From NCBI GenBank assembly GCA_049890295.1, contig JBMHBP010000001.1, forward strand, positions 1 to 47,423: DNA of 47,423 nucleotides. Reading direction: 5' to 3'. The notes beneath the pieces were generated by a model. It searched no databases and was not told the origin of the DNA. It saw only the letters and a program-made list of their open reading frames with translations. Numbering within the stretch: position 1 is the first letter of the stretch; every line of letters starts with the position of its first letter. Positions 33,944-43,500 of this stretch are shown here, piece after piece. Made by a program: the position numbers and the translations under genes. Source of the DNA: GCA-2862585 sp049890295. GTDB lineage: Bacteria > Bacteroidota > Bacteroidia > Flavobacteriales > UBA7312.

Positions 33944-34934
33944 AACAAGAGCTGCCATAACAGGCGTTCACGGGTACGTGCCAGATTATGTATTGACCAA
34001 TCAAGAACTAGAAACAATGGTCGATACTAATGACGAATGGATAACTACAAGAACTGGAATTAAAGAAAGACGTCTTCTTAAAGGCGAAGGTCTAGGGTCT
34101 TCTGATTTAGGCGTTGGAGCCGTGAATGGTTTACTTGAAAAAAAAGGTATTTCAGCTGAGGAAATTGATTGTATCATTTGTGCTACAGCTACACCAGATA
34201 TGATTTTTCCCTCCACAGCTTGTATTATCGCCGATAAAATTGGAGCTAACAATGCATTTGCTTATGATTTAATGGCTGCCTGTTCAGGTTTTCTATTTTC
34301 GGTAGCTACCGCTGCAAGATACATCGAAACAGGGGCGTACAAGAAAATCGTAGTAGTGGGAGCCGACAAAATGTCTTCTATAGTAGATTATACTGATCGA
34401 CAAACCTGTATCATTTTTGGTGATGGGGCAGGTGCTGTTTTACTGGAACCCAATGTAGAGGGTTTTGGAGTACATGACTCAATTATGAAAAGTAATGGTG
34501 AAGGTCGTCATTATTTGAAAATGACAGGTGGCGGATCGGTACGCCCAGCTAGCCAAGAAACCATTAACAATAAGGAACACTACATTCATCAGGAAGGTCA
34601 GACCGTATTTAAATTTGCTGTCAAAGGGATGGCTGATGTTTCTGCCGAAATAATGGAAAAAAATAATTTAACAGGTGATGATATTGCCTGGTTAGTACCT
34701 CATCAGGCAAATAAACGTATTATCGATGCTACAGCTAACAGAATGGGTGTAGGTACAGACAAAGTTATGCTGAATATTCAGCGATACGGCAATACCACTA
34801 ACGGCACCATTCCACTATGTTTGTGGGAGTGGGAAAATAAGCTAAGACAAGGAGACAATCTTATTCTTGCGGCTTTTGGCGGAGGGTTTACCTGGGGGTC
34901 CGTTTATTTAAAATGGGCATACAATAGCAATTAA
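33936..34934 (+). CDS. fabH: 3-oxoacyl-ACP synthase III
   Basis: Starts fatty-acid synthesis by condensing an acyl-CoA primer with malonyl-ACP. The 332 residues contain the Cys-His-Asn triad: C116 in M-A-A-C-S-G-F-L-F, H256 in V-P-H-Q-A-N-K-R, and the Asn in Y-G-N-T-T-N-G. Fused to the upstream plsX frame by an 8-nt overlap and followed after 25 bp by accB with its own -7 box. Primer preference (acetyl or branched) is not readable. Confidence 0.96.
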   Translation: MTKTRAAITGVHGYVPDYVLTNQELETMVDTNDEWITTRTGIKERRLLKGEGLGSSDLGVGAVNGLLEKKGISAEEIDCIICATATPDMIFPSTACIIADKIGANNAFAYDLMAACSGFLFSVATAARYIETGAYKKIVVVGADKMSSIVDYTDRQTCIIFGDGAGAVLLEPNVEGFGVHDSIMKSNGEGRHYLKMTGGGSVRPASQETINNKEHYIHQEGQTVFKFAVKGMADVSAEIMEKNNLTGDDIAWLVPHQANKRIIDATANRMGVGTDKVMLNIQRYGNTTNGTIPLCLWEWENKLRQGDNLILAAFGGGFTWGSVYLKWAYNSN

Positions 34935-34937
34935 TTA

Positions 34938-34945
34938 TATATTTG
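34938..34945 (+). promoter_or_regulatory. accB -7 promoter box
   Basis: TATATTTG matches TAnnTTTG exactly, 14 nt before the accB ATG, so accB-accC can be transcribed apart from the upstream rpmF-fabH genes. Confidence 0.55.
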
Positions 34946-34959
34946 AATAAAATAATAGT

Positions 34960-35481
34960 ATGGATATTAAAGAAATTCAAGAGTTAATAAAATTTGTCGC
35001 TAAATCAGGTGCGACAGAAGTGAATTTAGAAATTGATAACATCAAATTATCGATAAAATCACCTGCCAAAAAGGGAGCGGTTCCTGAAACCATTATCCAA
35101 CAAATTCCTATTGCACAAGGTGCTCCTGCTGTGATGCCTATTTCAACGGCTCCAGCTCCTGCAGCTGTCGTTGAAGCTAAGCCACAAGAAAAAGTACAAG
35201 CCAAAGAAACTTCTGAGAAAGCATCAGCCGAAAATGACAACTACATTACTGTAAAGTCTCCAATGATAGGTACTTTCTACAGAAAACCATCACCAGATAA
35301 AGATACATTTGTAAATGTTGGAGATAGTATAAAGCCTGGCGATGTGTTGTGTGTTATCGAAGCAATGAAACTCTTTAATGAGATTGAGTCTGAAGTTAGC
35401 GGAAAAATAGTCAAAGTGCTGGTTGATGATGCTACTCCAGTAGAATATGATCAGCCATTATTTTTAGTTGATCCCTCATAA
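34960..35481 (+). CDS. accB: Biotin carboxyl carrier protein of acetyl-CoA carboxylase
   Basis: 173 residues: an N-terminal oligomerisation part (about 1-40), a flexible Ala/Pro/Glu-rich linker (about 50-95) and the biotinyl domain, with biotin attached to K137 in I-E-A-M-K-L-F-N-E-I. It carries biotin between the biotin carboxylase and carboxyltransferase. Ten bp separate it from accC, a conserved pair. The linker is of the usual length. Confidence 0.96.
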   Translation: MDIKEIQELIKFVAKSGATEVNLEIDNIKLSIKSPAKKGAVPETIIQQIPIAQGAPAVMPISTAPAPAAVVEAKPQEKVQAKETSEKASAENDNYITVKSPMIGTFYRKPSPDKDTFVNVGDSIKPGDVLCVIEAMKLFNEIESEVSGKIVKVLVDDATPVEYDQPLFLVDPS

Positions 35482-35490
35482 ATTTAATCC

Positions 35491-36828
35491 ATGTTCAATA
35501 AAATACTTATCGCAAATAGGGGCGAAATTGCCTTAAGAGTAATTAGAACCTGCAAAGAAATGGGAATTAAAACGGTGGCCGTTTATTCAACTGCCGATGC
35601 GGACAGTTTACATGTTCGTTTTGCTGATGAAGCAGTTTGTGTTGGTCCAGCTCCAAGTAGTGAATCCTATTTGAATATTCCTAATATTATTGCGGCAGCT
35701 GAAATTACTAATGCCGATGCTATTCACCCTGGCTATGGTTTCCTTTCTGAGAATGCTAAATTTTCTAAAATTTGTGGAGAGAATGGCATCAAATTTATCG
35801 GTGCATCACCAGAAATGATTGAGGGCATGGGCGATAAAGCCGCTGCCAAAGACACGATGAAAAAAGCCGGTGTTCCTACTATTCCAGGCTCGGATGGTTT
35901 AATAAAAGACTTTGCTCATTGTAAGAAGATAGCTAAAGAAATTAGTTACCCTGTCATGTTAAAAGCCACAGCTGGTGGTGGTGGTCGTGGTATGCGATTG
36001 GTATGGAAAGAAGCAGAACTAGAAGCCGCTTGGGATTCTGCCAGACAAGAATCAGCCGCTGCCTTTGGCAACGATGGTATGTATATGGAGAAGTTTATAG
36101 AAGACCCACGCCATATTGAAATTCAAATTATTGGCGATAGTACAGGTAAAGCCTGTCACCTCTCAGAAAGAGATTGTTCTATACAAAGAAGACATCAAAA
36201 GTTAGTTGAAGAAACGCCTTCACCATTTATGACAGATGAGCTGCGTGAAGCTATGGGAAAAGCAGCCGTAAAAGCAGCAGAATCTGTAAAGTATGAAGGG
36301 GCTGGAACCGTTGAGTTTTTGGTAGACAAGCACCGCAATTTCTACTTTATGGAAATGAATACACGTATTCAAGTAGAGCATCCTGTAACTGAAGAGGTAG
36401 TTGACTACGACCTTATTTGTGAGCAAATAAAAGTAGCCGCTGGTATAAAGATTACAGGTAAAAACTATTACCCTCAACTTCACGCCATAGAATGTCGTAT
36501 TAATGCTGAAGATCCATACAACGAATTTAGACCTAGTCCAGGAAAGATTACTAATTTCCATGCTCCTGGCGGACATGGCATCCGAATTGATACCCATGTC
36601 TATGCCAACTATATTATTCCGCCAAACTACGACTCCATGATTGCTAAACTCATTACCGTAGCTCAGACAAGAGAAGAAGCTATTTCTAAAATGAGAAGAG
36701 CATTAGAGGAATTTGTCATTGATGGCATAAAAACAACAATTCCATTTCATTTACAACTCATGAAAAACGAGGATTTTATAAACGGAAACTATACCACTAA
36801 GTTTATGGAGTCGTTTGAATTGAAATAG
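35491..36828 (+). CDS. accC: Biotin carboxylase of acetyl-CoA carboxylase
   Basis: 445 residues, ATP-grasp enzyme that carboxylates biotin on AccB using bicarbonate. The start M-F-N-K-I-L-I-A-N-R-G-E-I-A-L-R is standard, the glycine-rich ATP loop reads T-A-G-G-G-G-R-G-M-R, and M-E-M-N-T-R-I-Q-V-E-H is the catalytic block. It has no C-terminal biotinyl domain, so it belongs to the two-subunit bacterial form. It closes the DUF177-rpmF-plsX-fabH-accB-accC cluster; a convergent dxs lies 173 bp downstream. Confidence 0.97.
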   Translation: MFNKILIANRGEIALRVIRTCKEMGIKTVAVYSTADADSLHVRFADEAVCVGPAPSSESYLNIPNIIAAAEITNADAIHPGYGFLSENAKFSKICGENGIKFIGASPEMIEGMGDKAAAKDTMKKAGVPTIPGSDGLIKDFAHCKKIAKEISYPVMLKATAGGGGRGMRLVWKEAELEAAWDSARQESAAAFGNDGMYMEKFIEDPRHIEIQIIGDSTGKACHLSERDCSIQRRHQKLVEETPSPFMTDELREAMGKAAVKAAESVKYEGAGTVEFLVDKHRNFYFMEMNTRIQVEHPVTEEVVDYDLICEQIKVAAGIKITGKNYYPQLHAIECRINAEDPYNEFRPSPGKITNFHAPGGHGIRIDTHVYANYIIPPNYDSMIAKLITVAQTREEAISKMRRALEEFVIDGIKTTIPFHLQLMKNEDFINGNYTTKFMESFELK

Positions 36829-37001
36829 ACTTACTTAGCTGCTAAATGGTTGAAAAACTGATGTAAAGATAGACCGTGAACATGCAAAACCTTAATCAAA
36901 GACATTAGGGTACAGTTAGCTCCTTTTTACATGCGTCGATATTGAGTTTTCGACAAATTATGTGCCCATGAAAATCGGCATAACTAGAATAACCAGCATC
37001 C
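36829..37001. other. 173-bp intergenic region between convergent accC and dxs
   Basis: No open frame, RNA gene or T-run terminator is evident. A weak inverted repeat GTCGA/TCGAC (36935-36939 and 36950-36954) has a 5-bp stem and 10-nt loop, too small to interpret. It is one of only two convergent junctions in the window with room for separate terminators. Confidence 0.5.
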
Positions 37002-38909
37002 TTAGGCCGTTGTGGCTACTTTTTTGACGCCCACCATCTGTTGTACTTGCTCGGCAATGGCTTGTTGGTCGTATTCGCACTCACGCCATAGCTCGGCTTG
37101 TGTGCCGTGCTCTATGTACTTGTCGGGCACGCCCAATCGCTTGACTTGAGCTTGATAGTTATGGTCGGCCATAAATTCGACTATGGCACTTCCGAAACCT
37201 CCTTGAACGCAGCCGTCTTCAACTGTAATAATCTTGTCGTGCTTAGCAAAGACTCCGTGCAGAAGGGATTCATCAAGTGGTTTTACAAATCGCATATCAT
37301 AGTGCGCAATGGAATAAGTGTCCATCTCTTGAATTACGGCCTGGGCAAAATTACCCACATGTCCAATAGTTAAAATAGCGACTTCACTTCCGTCATTTAA
37401 CTTCCGTCCTTGGCCAATAGGTATTTCTTGAAATGGTGTTTGCCAATCGACCATAACGCCCTTTCCTCGAGGGTAACGAATAGAAAATGGTCCTTTATTG
37501 GGCAGTTGAGCGGTATACATGAGATTTCTAAGCTCCTGTTCATTCATCGGAGAAGAAACTATCATATTTGGAATACAGCGGAAATAGGCCATATCATAAA
37601 CACCATGGTGAGTTGGTCCGTCAGCACCCACTAGACCTCCTCTATCTAAACAAAAAACTACGTTTAAATTTTGTATTGCTACGTCATGAACCACTTGGTC
37701 ATAAGCCCTTTGCATGAAAGAGGAATATATATTGCAGAATGGCACCATTCCTTGGGTAGCTAAACCTGCGGAAAAGGTCACAGCATGTTGCTCGGCTATA
37801 CCAACGTCAAAGGCTCTATCAGGCATTTCTTTCATCATCATACCTAGTGAACAACCGGTAGGCATGGCAGGGGTTATACCCATTATTTTATCATTGTCTT
37901 TAGCTAACTCTATGATGGTTTTACCAAATACGTCTTGGTATTTTGGTGGCTGTGGACTTGATGAAACAGATTTAATGATTTCGCCCGTATTTTTATCAAA
38001 CAAACCAGGAGCATGCCATTTTGTAGCACTGCCTTTTTCGGCTGGTTCATAACCTTTTCCTTTTTTTGTGATACAATGTAAAATCTTTGGACCGGGTATA
38101 TCTTTTAAATCGTTTAGAATTTTAGTCAGATGAACGACATCATGACCGTCTACAGGTCCAAAATATCTAAATTTTAGGGATTCAAAATAATTACTCTGTT
38201 TGAGTAAAGCCGATTTTAGAGCATTCTCCAATTTAGAAGCTATAGCTTGGGCATTGGGGCCAAACTTACTGACTTTACCTAATAATTTCCAGACATCATC
38301 TTTTACCTTGTTGTAGGTGTGAGAAGTTGCAATGTCAGCTAAATACTCTTTTAATGCCCCTACATTTGGGTCAATAGACATACAATTGTCATTTAGAATA
38401 ACCAACAGATTTGAGTTCTCTATTCCAGCATGATTCAAGCCTTCAAATGCCAGACCAGCTGTCATTGAACCATCGCCAATGACTGCTATATGCTGACGGT
38501 CATTTTCGTTTTTATAGCTTGAAGCTACTGCCATTCCTAAGGCTCCTGAAATGGAAGTTGAAGAATGACCAACACCGAAAGTATCGTACTCACTTTCTGA
38601 ACGTTTTGGAAAGCCACTTATTCCGTTGTATATACGATTGGTATGAAAACGGTCTTTTCTACCAGTCAATATTTTATGACCATAAGCTTGGTGACCAACA
38701 TCCCATACTAACTGATCATAAGGCGTATTAAAAATATAATGTAGTGCAACGGTTAGTTCTACTACGCCAAGGCTTGCTCCAAAATGCCCCCCTTTGGTAG
38801 AAACTACATCAACAATAAATTGCCTTAGTTCATCGCAAAGTTGTGGTAGCTCACTGTTATTAAGGTTTCTTAAATCAGAGGGGACGGATATATTTTCTAA
38901 TAATGACAC
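37002..38909 (-). CDS. dxs: 1-deoxy-D-xylulose-5-phosphate synthase
   Basis: Thiamine-diphosphate enzyme making DXP for isoprenoids, thiamine and pyridoxal phosphate. 635 residues with the family marks V-G-H-Q-A-Y-G-H-K-I-L-T-G-R near the N-terminus, G-D-G-S-M-T-A-G in the ThDP-binding part and the transketolase-like C-terminal domain (E-D-G-C-V-Q-G-G-F-G). There is no ATG in reach. GTG 38909 gives M-S-L-L-E-N-I, which resembles the M-S-x-L-L-E-x-I start of relatives, so I prefer it to TTG 38915. A -7 box lies 26 nt upstream. Confidence 0.95.
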   Translation of the reverse strand: MSLLENISVPSDLRNLNNSELPQLCDELRQFIVDVVSTKGGHFGASLGVVELTVALHYIFNTPYDQLVWDVGHQAYGHKILTGRKDRFHTNRIYNGISGFPKRSESEYDTFGVGHSSTSISGALGMAVASSYKNENDRQHIAVIGDGSMTAGLAFEGLNHAGIENSNLLVILNDNCMSIDPNVGALKEYLADIATSHTYNKVKDDVWKLLGKVSKFGPNAQAIASKLENALKSALLKQSNYFESLKFRYFGPVDGHDVVHLTKILNDLKDIPGPKILHCITKKGKGYEPAEKGSATKWHAPGLFDKNTGEIIKSVSSSPQPPKYQDVFGKTIIELAKDNDKIMGITPAMPTGCSLGMMMKEMPDRAFDVGIAEQHAVTFSAGLATQGMVPFCNIYSSFMQRAYDQVVHDVAIQNLNVVFCLDRGGLVGADGPTHHGVYDMAYFRCIPNMIVSSPMNEQELRNLMYTAQLPNKGPFSIRYPRGKGVMVDWQTPFQEIPIGQGRKLNDGSEVAILTIGHVGNFAQAVIQEMDTYSIAHYDMRFVKPLDESLLHGVFAKHDKIITVEDGCVQGGFGSAIVEFMADHNYQAQVKRLGVPDKYIEHGTQAELWRECEYDQQAIAEQVQQMVGVKKVATTA

Positions 38910-38935
38910 TAACAAATAAAGTTTTTATAATAAGG

Positions 38936-38943
38936 CAAATATA
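38936..38943 (-). promoter_or_regulatory. dxs -7 promoter box
   Basis: Minus-strand TATATTTG is an exact TAnnTTTG match between dxs and the end of the RND operon. It fits a transcript starting near 38930 and a GTG start at 38909. Confidence 0.55.
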
Positions 38944-38990
38944 CGTTTTTATACTCTAGTTCAGAAATTTTGTATAACTTTTTACACCTG

Positions 38991-41900
38991 TTAGTTAGTC
39001 AAAAATCTATTTTTAAGTTTTTCAATAAGTAAATACATGACTGGCACAATGACTAATGTTAAAAATGTTGCAAAAGTCAAGCCAAAGATTACAGTCCAAG
39101 CCATTGGTCCCCAAAAAATAGCATTGTCACCACCGAAGTAAATTTGTGGGTCAAAATTAGTTAGAAGAGTGCTAAAGTTAATATTCATGCCTGTGGCTAA
39201 TGGCAATAAGCCTAATACTGTTGTAATAGCAGTAAGTAATACTGGTCTTAAACGCTTTTGTCCAGCCTCTTTAATACACTGTATAGCCTCTGAGAACTCG
39301 AGTTCATCATCCACTCCTAAACTTAACTCTTCTTTTCTTCTAGACTTGGTAAGCTCGATATAATCGATCAATACAATTGCGTTATTAACCACAATACCAG
39401 CTAATGAAACAATTCCAATGCCAGTCATGATAATTACAAAATCCATATTGAAAATGGCTAAGCCTAAGAAAACACCTATTGTGCTAAAGAGTACCGTCAT
39501 AATGATTATGATTGGTTTTAGTGCTGAGTTGAATTGTGACACTAAAATTAATGTTATCAGAGCTACCGCAATCATTAATGCTTTGGATAGAAAATCTTGT
39601 GTTTGCTCTTGCTCTTGTTGCTTTCCAGTAAATTGCAAATCATAATTTTCTGGGATAGGATAATCTGCTAATAGTTTTTTCAGTTGCTCATTGATACTGT
39701 TCTCATTGAAACCTTCTATCACATTAGAGTATAAAGTGACTTGTCGCTTCATATCTTTACGATTGACCGAACCATAAGTATTATTATAGGTATAATTTGC
39801 TACAGATGAAATGGGTATCTGCATAACTTGTCCGCTAGATTGACTTCTAAAGGTTATACGTTGATTCATCAAAGCGGAAACGTTATAGCGGTATTTATCG
39901 GCTAGTTTTAGGTTGATCGGGTACTCGTCTTCTCCATCTTTGAATTTAGATACTTCTTTTCCAAACAATGCCGTTCGAATTGTTGAGCCAATTTGTGAGG
40001 TAGAAACGCCTAATCGACGAGCCATATCTCTATCAATTTGTACTAGCATTTCGGCTTTACTAAGTTCTAAATCCACTTTTAAACCTTCTATACCGGCTAT
40101 TTTTTCGTTCTCTATTTTCTGCTGTATATCTTCTACCAAAACAAGTAGCTTATCAAACTCCTCTCCAGAAATTTCAATATTGATGGGTCGTCCCATAGGT
40201 GGGCCATCTCTATTTTTATCTACACTAATATTAACCCCTGGGTAAGCTGTTAATGAGGATGAAATTTCCTTCATCACATCGCCTGTAGCTATGCCGCCTC
40301 GGTATTTGAATTCTACGAAATTAATGGTGATTCTAGCTTTGTGTGGAGTATTCCCCATACTACCACCCATTTCGTTAGGGTCAGATGTTCCTGCTCCTAC
40401 ATTGGTCAACACTGATGACACTATATTTTTGTAAGGTTCTAGAATAGTAATAACCTCTTGTTCGACCATTCTAGCAACTGAATCGGTAGCTACTACATCT
40501 GTTGCTTCAGGCATCTCTAAAAAGACGTTAATGTACTTGGGTTCGTTTACGGGAAAAAATTCAACGTTGGGCTTCATCATTCCAAAAAATACTATCGAGA
40601 AGATAAGCAAACCAAAGGTTCCTAACAATAACCTAAAAGGTGTTTTTCCTGCTAATGCCCATTGCAATATATTGGAGTAACGTTTTTCTAGCTTTACTAA
40701 TAAATTATCTTGGAAATAGTACGACAAAGGAGTTAAATACATACTATTTAGGATATTTAAAATTCCAAAAACCAAAGCTAATGAGCCTAATAAACGTGAC
40801 CCTAATAAATATAGTATTATCGAAGCGATAGCAAAGTAGATGGATGTTTTCTTCAATTTAGGCTTATTCACTTCTTTACGATTGACTTGCTTAATAAAGC
40901 GAGACGCAAATACTGGGTTGATGACTAGTGCAACGAATAATGAAGAGCCAAGTACTATTATTAAAGTCATTGGAATATAACCCATAAATTCACCCATCAA
41001 ATCATCCCAAAATAACAAAGGGAAAAAGGCCGCTAAAGTGGTTAAGGTTGATGAAATAATAGGCACTGCTATTTCTCCCACTCCTTGTTTAGCGGCTTCA
41101 TACTTACTTACTCCTTCTTTTTTATAAATTCGGTCAATATTTTCTATCACTACAATAGCGTTATCTACCAACATTCCTAGTGCCAGAATAAGTGCAAACA
41201 GTACAACCATATTCATTGTTGTACCCATACCACCAAACACCACAAAACTAATGAACATAGAAAGCGGTATTGCCATTCCAACAAATAGTGCGTTTCTGAG
41301 TCCTAGAAAGAAAAGTAGTACTAAAACAACTAGAATAACACCAAAAATGATACTATTCTCTAAGTTACTGAGCTGATCACGTGTCTGCTCTGACTGATCA
41401 TTTGTAATGGATATGTTTAAATTTTCTGGCAATACAGAGCTTTGTTTAGCATTGGCTAACAAGGTCATTATCTTGTCTGTTGCTTCAAGCAGGTTCTCCC
41501 CGCTTTTCTTAACCACATTTAATGATACAACAGGCTGTTTGTCGAGTCTAGAAAAACTTTCTCTTTCCTCATAGCCATCCGTTACTGTGGCAATATCTTT
41601 CAAATAAACGATATTACCTTTTTCATGCTTTACAATAATATCACCAATTTCCTCGGCGGAAGAAAATTCTGCAGAGGTACGAACCATTCTTCTAGTATTT
41701 CCGATTAATACGTTTCCACCAGCAATGGAGGCATTTTCATAGGCTATTGCACTTTCTATGTCGCTAAAACTAACTTGACTACTTTCCATTAAATGAAGGT
41801 CGACCTCAACCTTTATTTCCTTATCTAAAAGTCCTGTTATTTCAACTTTAGAAATCTCAGAATAAGATTCTATTTCGTCTTGAAGATATTCAGCATGAAC

Positions 41901-42377
41901 TTTTAATTCATCTAGGCTAAAGTCACCTGATAAGTTGATATTTAAGATAGGAAACTCTGAGAAATCAATATCCATTACCATGGGGTCCATATCTAAATCT
42001 CGGGGTAAATCGCTTTTGGCCTTATCCACAGCATCTTTGACGTCTTGTAAAGCCACTTTTAGTTCTACATCAGTGTTAAATTCTATAATTACTGAGGAAT
42101 TGTCTTGGACGGAGGACGAAGTGAACTTTTTAATCCCTTTTACGGACTTTATTTCTTTTTCAATAGGTCTAGTAATAAGATTTTCTATATCGGCCGGCGA
42201 GTTACCAGGATAAACCGTTTGTACCATTACTGTTGGCATAACAATATCTGGATACAAAGACTTAGGCATGGAATTATAAGAGAAAATACCAAATAAAGTC
42301 AATAAGACGGTGAGTATAAAAACAGTGGTTTTATTCTTAAGTGATAAGTTGGTAATTTTAAAACTTCTTTGACTCAT
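38991..42377 (-). CDS. RND-family efflux transporter, inner-membrane permease
   Basis: 1128 residues of the AcrB/HAE1-like type: a first helix, a large periplasmic porter domain, a helix bundle, then a second repeat. The TM4 proton-relay motif reads M-L-V-D-N-A-I-V-V-I-E-N, so one of the usual two Asp is Asn (D405, N406); other RND groups also lack the second Asp. Residues 509-557 form an extra pair of hydrophobic segments between TM6 and TM7, which makes the protein about 80 longer than AcrB. It exports drugs or lipophilic compounds with the adaptor and TolC-like channel encoded directly upstream. Substrate unknown. Confidence 0.94.
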   Translation of the reverse strand: MSQRSFKITNLSLKNKTTVFILTVLLTLFGIFSYNSMPKSLYPDIVMPTVMVQTVYPGNSPADIENLITRPIEKEIKSVKGIKKFTSSSVQDNSSVIIEFNTDVELKVALQDVKDAVDKAKSDLPRDLDMDPMVMDIDFSEFPILNINLSGDFSLDELKVHAEYLQDEIESYSEISKVEITGLLDKEIKVEVDLHLMESSQVSFSDIESAIAYENASIAGGNVLIGNTRRMVRTSAEFSSAEEIGDIIVKHEKGNIVYLKDIATVTDGYEERESFSRLDKQPVVSLNVVKKSGENLLEATDKIMTLLANAKQSSVLPENLNISITNDQSEQTRDQLSNLENSIIFGVILVVLVLLFFLGLRNALFVGMAIPLSMFISFVVFGGMGTTMNMVVLFALILALGMLVDNAIVVIENIDRIYKKEGVSKYEAAKQGVGEIAVPIISSTLTTLAAFFPLLFWDDLMGEFMGYIPMTLIIVLGSSLFVALVINPVFASRFIKQVNRKEVNKPKLKKTSIYFAIASIILYLLGSRLLGSLALVFGILNILNSMYLTPLSYYFQDNLLVKLEKRYSNILQWALAGKTPFRLLLGTFGLLIFSIVFFGMMKPNVEFFPVNEPKYINVFLEMPEATDVVATDSVARMVEQEVITILEPYKNIVSSVLTNVGAGTSDPNEMGGSMGNTPHKARITINFVEFKYRGGIATGDVMKEISSSLTAYPGVNISVDKNRDGPPMGRPINIEISGEEFDKLLVLVEDIQQKIENEKIAGIEGLKVDLELSKAEMLVQIDRDMARRLGVSTSQIGSTIRTALFGKEVSKFKDGEDEYPINLKLADKYRYNVSALMNQRITFRSQSSGQVMQIPISSVANYTYNNTYGSVNRKDMKRQVTLYSNVIEGFNENSINEQLKKLLADYPIPENYDLQFTGKQQEQEQTQDFLSKALMIAVALITLILVSQFNSALKPIIIIMTVLFSTIGVFLGLAIFNMDFVIIMTGIGIVSLAGIVVNNAIVLIDYIELTKSRRKEELSLGVDDELEFSEAIQCIKEAGQKRLRPVLLTAITTVLGLLPLATGMNINFSTLLTNFDPQIYFGGDNAIFWGPMAWTVIFGLTFATFLTLVIVPVMYLLIEKLKNRFLTN

Positions 42378-42381
42378 TTAG

Positions 42382-43500
42382 CTAGTTTTTTATTTCTATT
42401 GAACTTCCATTAGCAACCTCATCAAAGCCAACCGTTATTACTTTTTGGCCAAACTCAAGACCAGAAATGATATGTGTTTCGGAACCTTCTGACAAACCTA
42501 CCTCGACATATTTTTTAATGGCCTTTGTTCCTTCTGCTACAAAAACAAATGAGCCTCTCATGTCTTTCTTGATTGATGCTGATGGTAACACTACGGCATT
42601 ATCAGCATTAAAATCTTTAATCTTTAAGGCGGCAACGGCGTTGGGCTTTATTGCACCTGATGAGTTATTAATATTTATTTTGACTTTAAAGGTTCTGTTT
42701 TCAGGATTGATCACTTGTCCAACAAAAGCAATTTTTTCTTCAAGCTCTATACCAAGTGTATTAAAAGTAATGTTTACAATATCGCCTTTTTTAATAATGG
42801 CTGAATAGCGTTCTGCGACATCAACTTCAATTTGTAATTTTTTAGAGTCAACGATTCTAAAGGCCGGTAGTCCCATGCTAACAAATTCACCTACATTAAC
42901 AAAAATTTCATCTACCCTTCCGCTAATTGGTGCTGACAATTCATATTTATCAAGTTGTGCTTCCGATGATGCGAGTTTTTTACTCATCGAAAGATATTGA
43001 TTCTTGGCTTGTAAGTATTGCATTTCTGAACCTATCCCTTTATTCCAGAGGTTATCTTGTCGTTCAAAGGTAGTTTTAGCTAATTCAACCGATTGGCGAA
43101 GGTCTTCTACTTGATTTGTCATAACCTCAGCGTTGAGTCTTACAATAGCTTGATTTTGAGACACCCAGCTACCTTCTTTTACCATTATCTGCTCAGCCGC
43201 AGCAACAACTTCTGAACTTACTAAAACATTGGCTTTTGAACTTACAATACCCGGTTGATTAATATAATGTTCAAAAGAACGGGCTTGTAACTCTTGTACT
43301 TTTACAGCTACTCCACCTTCATAAATAGTATCTGATAATTCTATCTCTTTTTGAAGTTCTGAAATTTGGGTATTCAGTTTGTTCAACTGTTGTTTGAGCG
43401 ATTTTAAGGTCTCTTTCTTTTGATCTAAACCTTTTGGTTTTTCGCTACAAGCAATAGTGACCAAAAGAAAAGCTAGTGTTAAAATTTGTGTTGTTTTCAT
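42382..43500 (-). CDS. HlyD/MFP-family efflux adaptor lipoprotein
   Basis: 372 residues. The leader ends L-L-V-T-I-A-C, so it is a lipoprotein with Cys at 18, as in AcrA-type adaptors. Residues about 20-60 form a coiled coil (K-S-L-K-Q-Q-L-N-K-L-N-T-Q-I-S-E-L-Q-K), followed by a lipoyl-type barrel, the helical hairpin that meets the outer-membrane channel (about 130-190) and beta-barrel domains. It bridges the RND permease and the TolC-like channel in the periplasm. The ATG shares one base with the TolC-family stop, and the RND gene follows 4 bp later. The extra N-terminal coiled coil before the first lipoyl half is longer than usual for AcrA. Confidence 0.93.
   Translation of the reverse strand: MKTTQILTLAFLLVTIACSEKPKGLDQKKETLKSLKQQLNKLNTQISELQKEIELSDTIYEGGVAVKVQELQARSFEHYINQPGIVSSKANVLVSSEVVAAAEQIMVKEGSWVSQNQAIVRLNAEVMTNQVEDLRQSVELAKTTFERQDNLWNKGIGSEMQYLQAKNQYLSMSKKLASSEAQLDKYELSAPISGRVDEIFVNVGEFVSMGLPAFRIVDSKKLQIEVDVAERYSAIIKKGDIVNITFNTLGIELEEKIAFVGQVINPENRTFKVKININNSSGAIKPNAVAALKIKDFNADNAVVLPSASIKKDMRGSFVFVAEGTKAIKKYVEVGLSEGSETHIISGLEFGQKVITVGFDEVANGSSIEIKN

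Noticed and set aside
34977..35240. Minus-strand 87-codon frame opposite accB
   Set aside because: It is a shadow of the Ala/Pro-rich linker of accB, with no homologue-like features or promoter.
36220..36597. Minus-strand 125-codon frame opposite accC
   Set aside because: It lies wholly inside accC and has no recognisable domain or signal; ORF length alone is no evidence.
36935..36954. Terminator between accC and dxs
   Set aside because: The repeat has a 5-bp stem and no T-run on either side.
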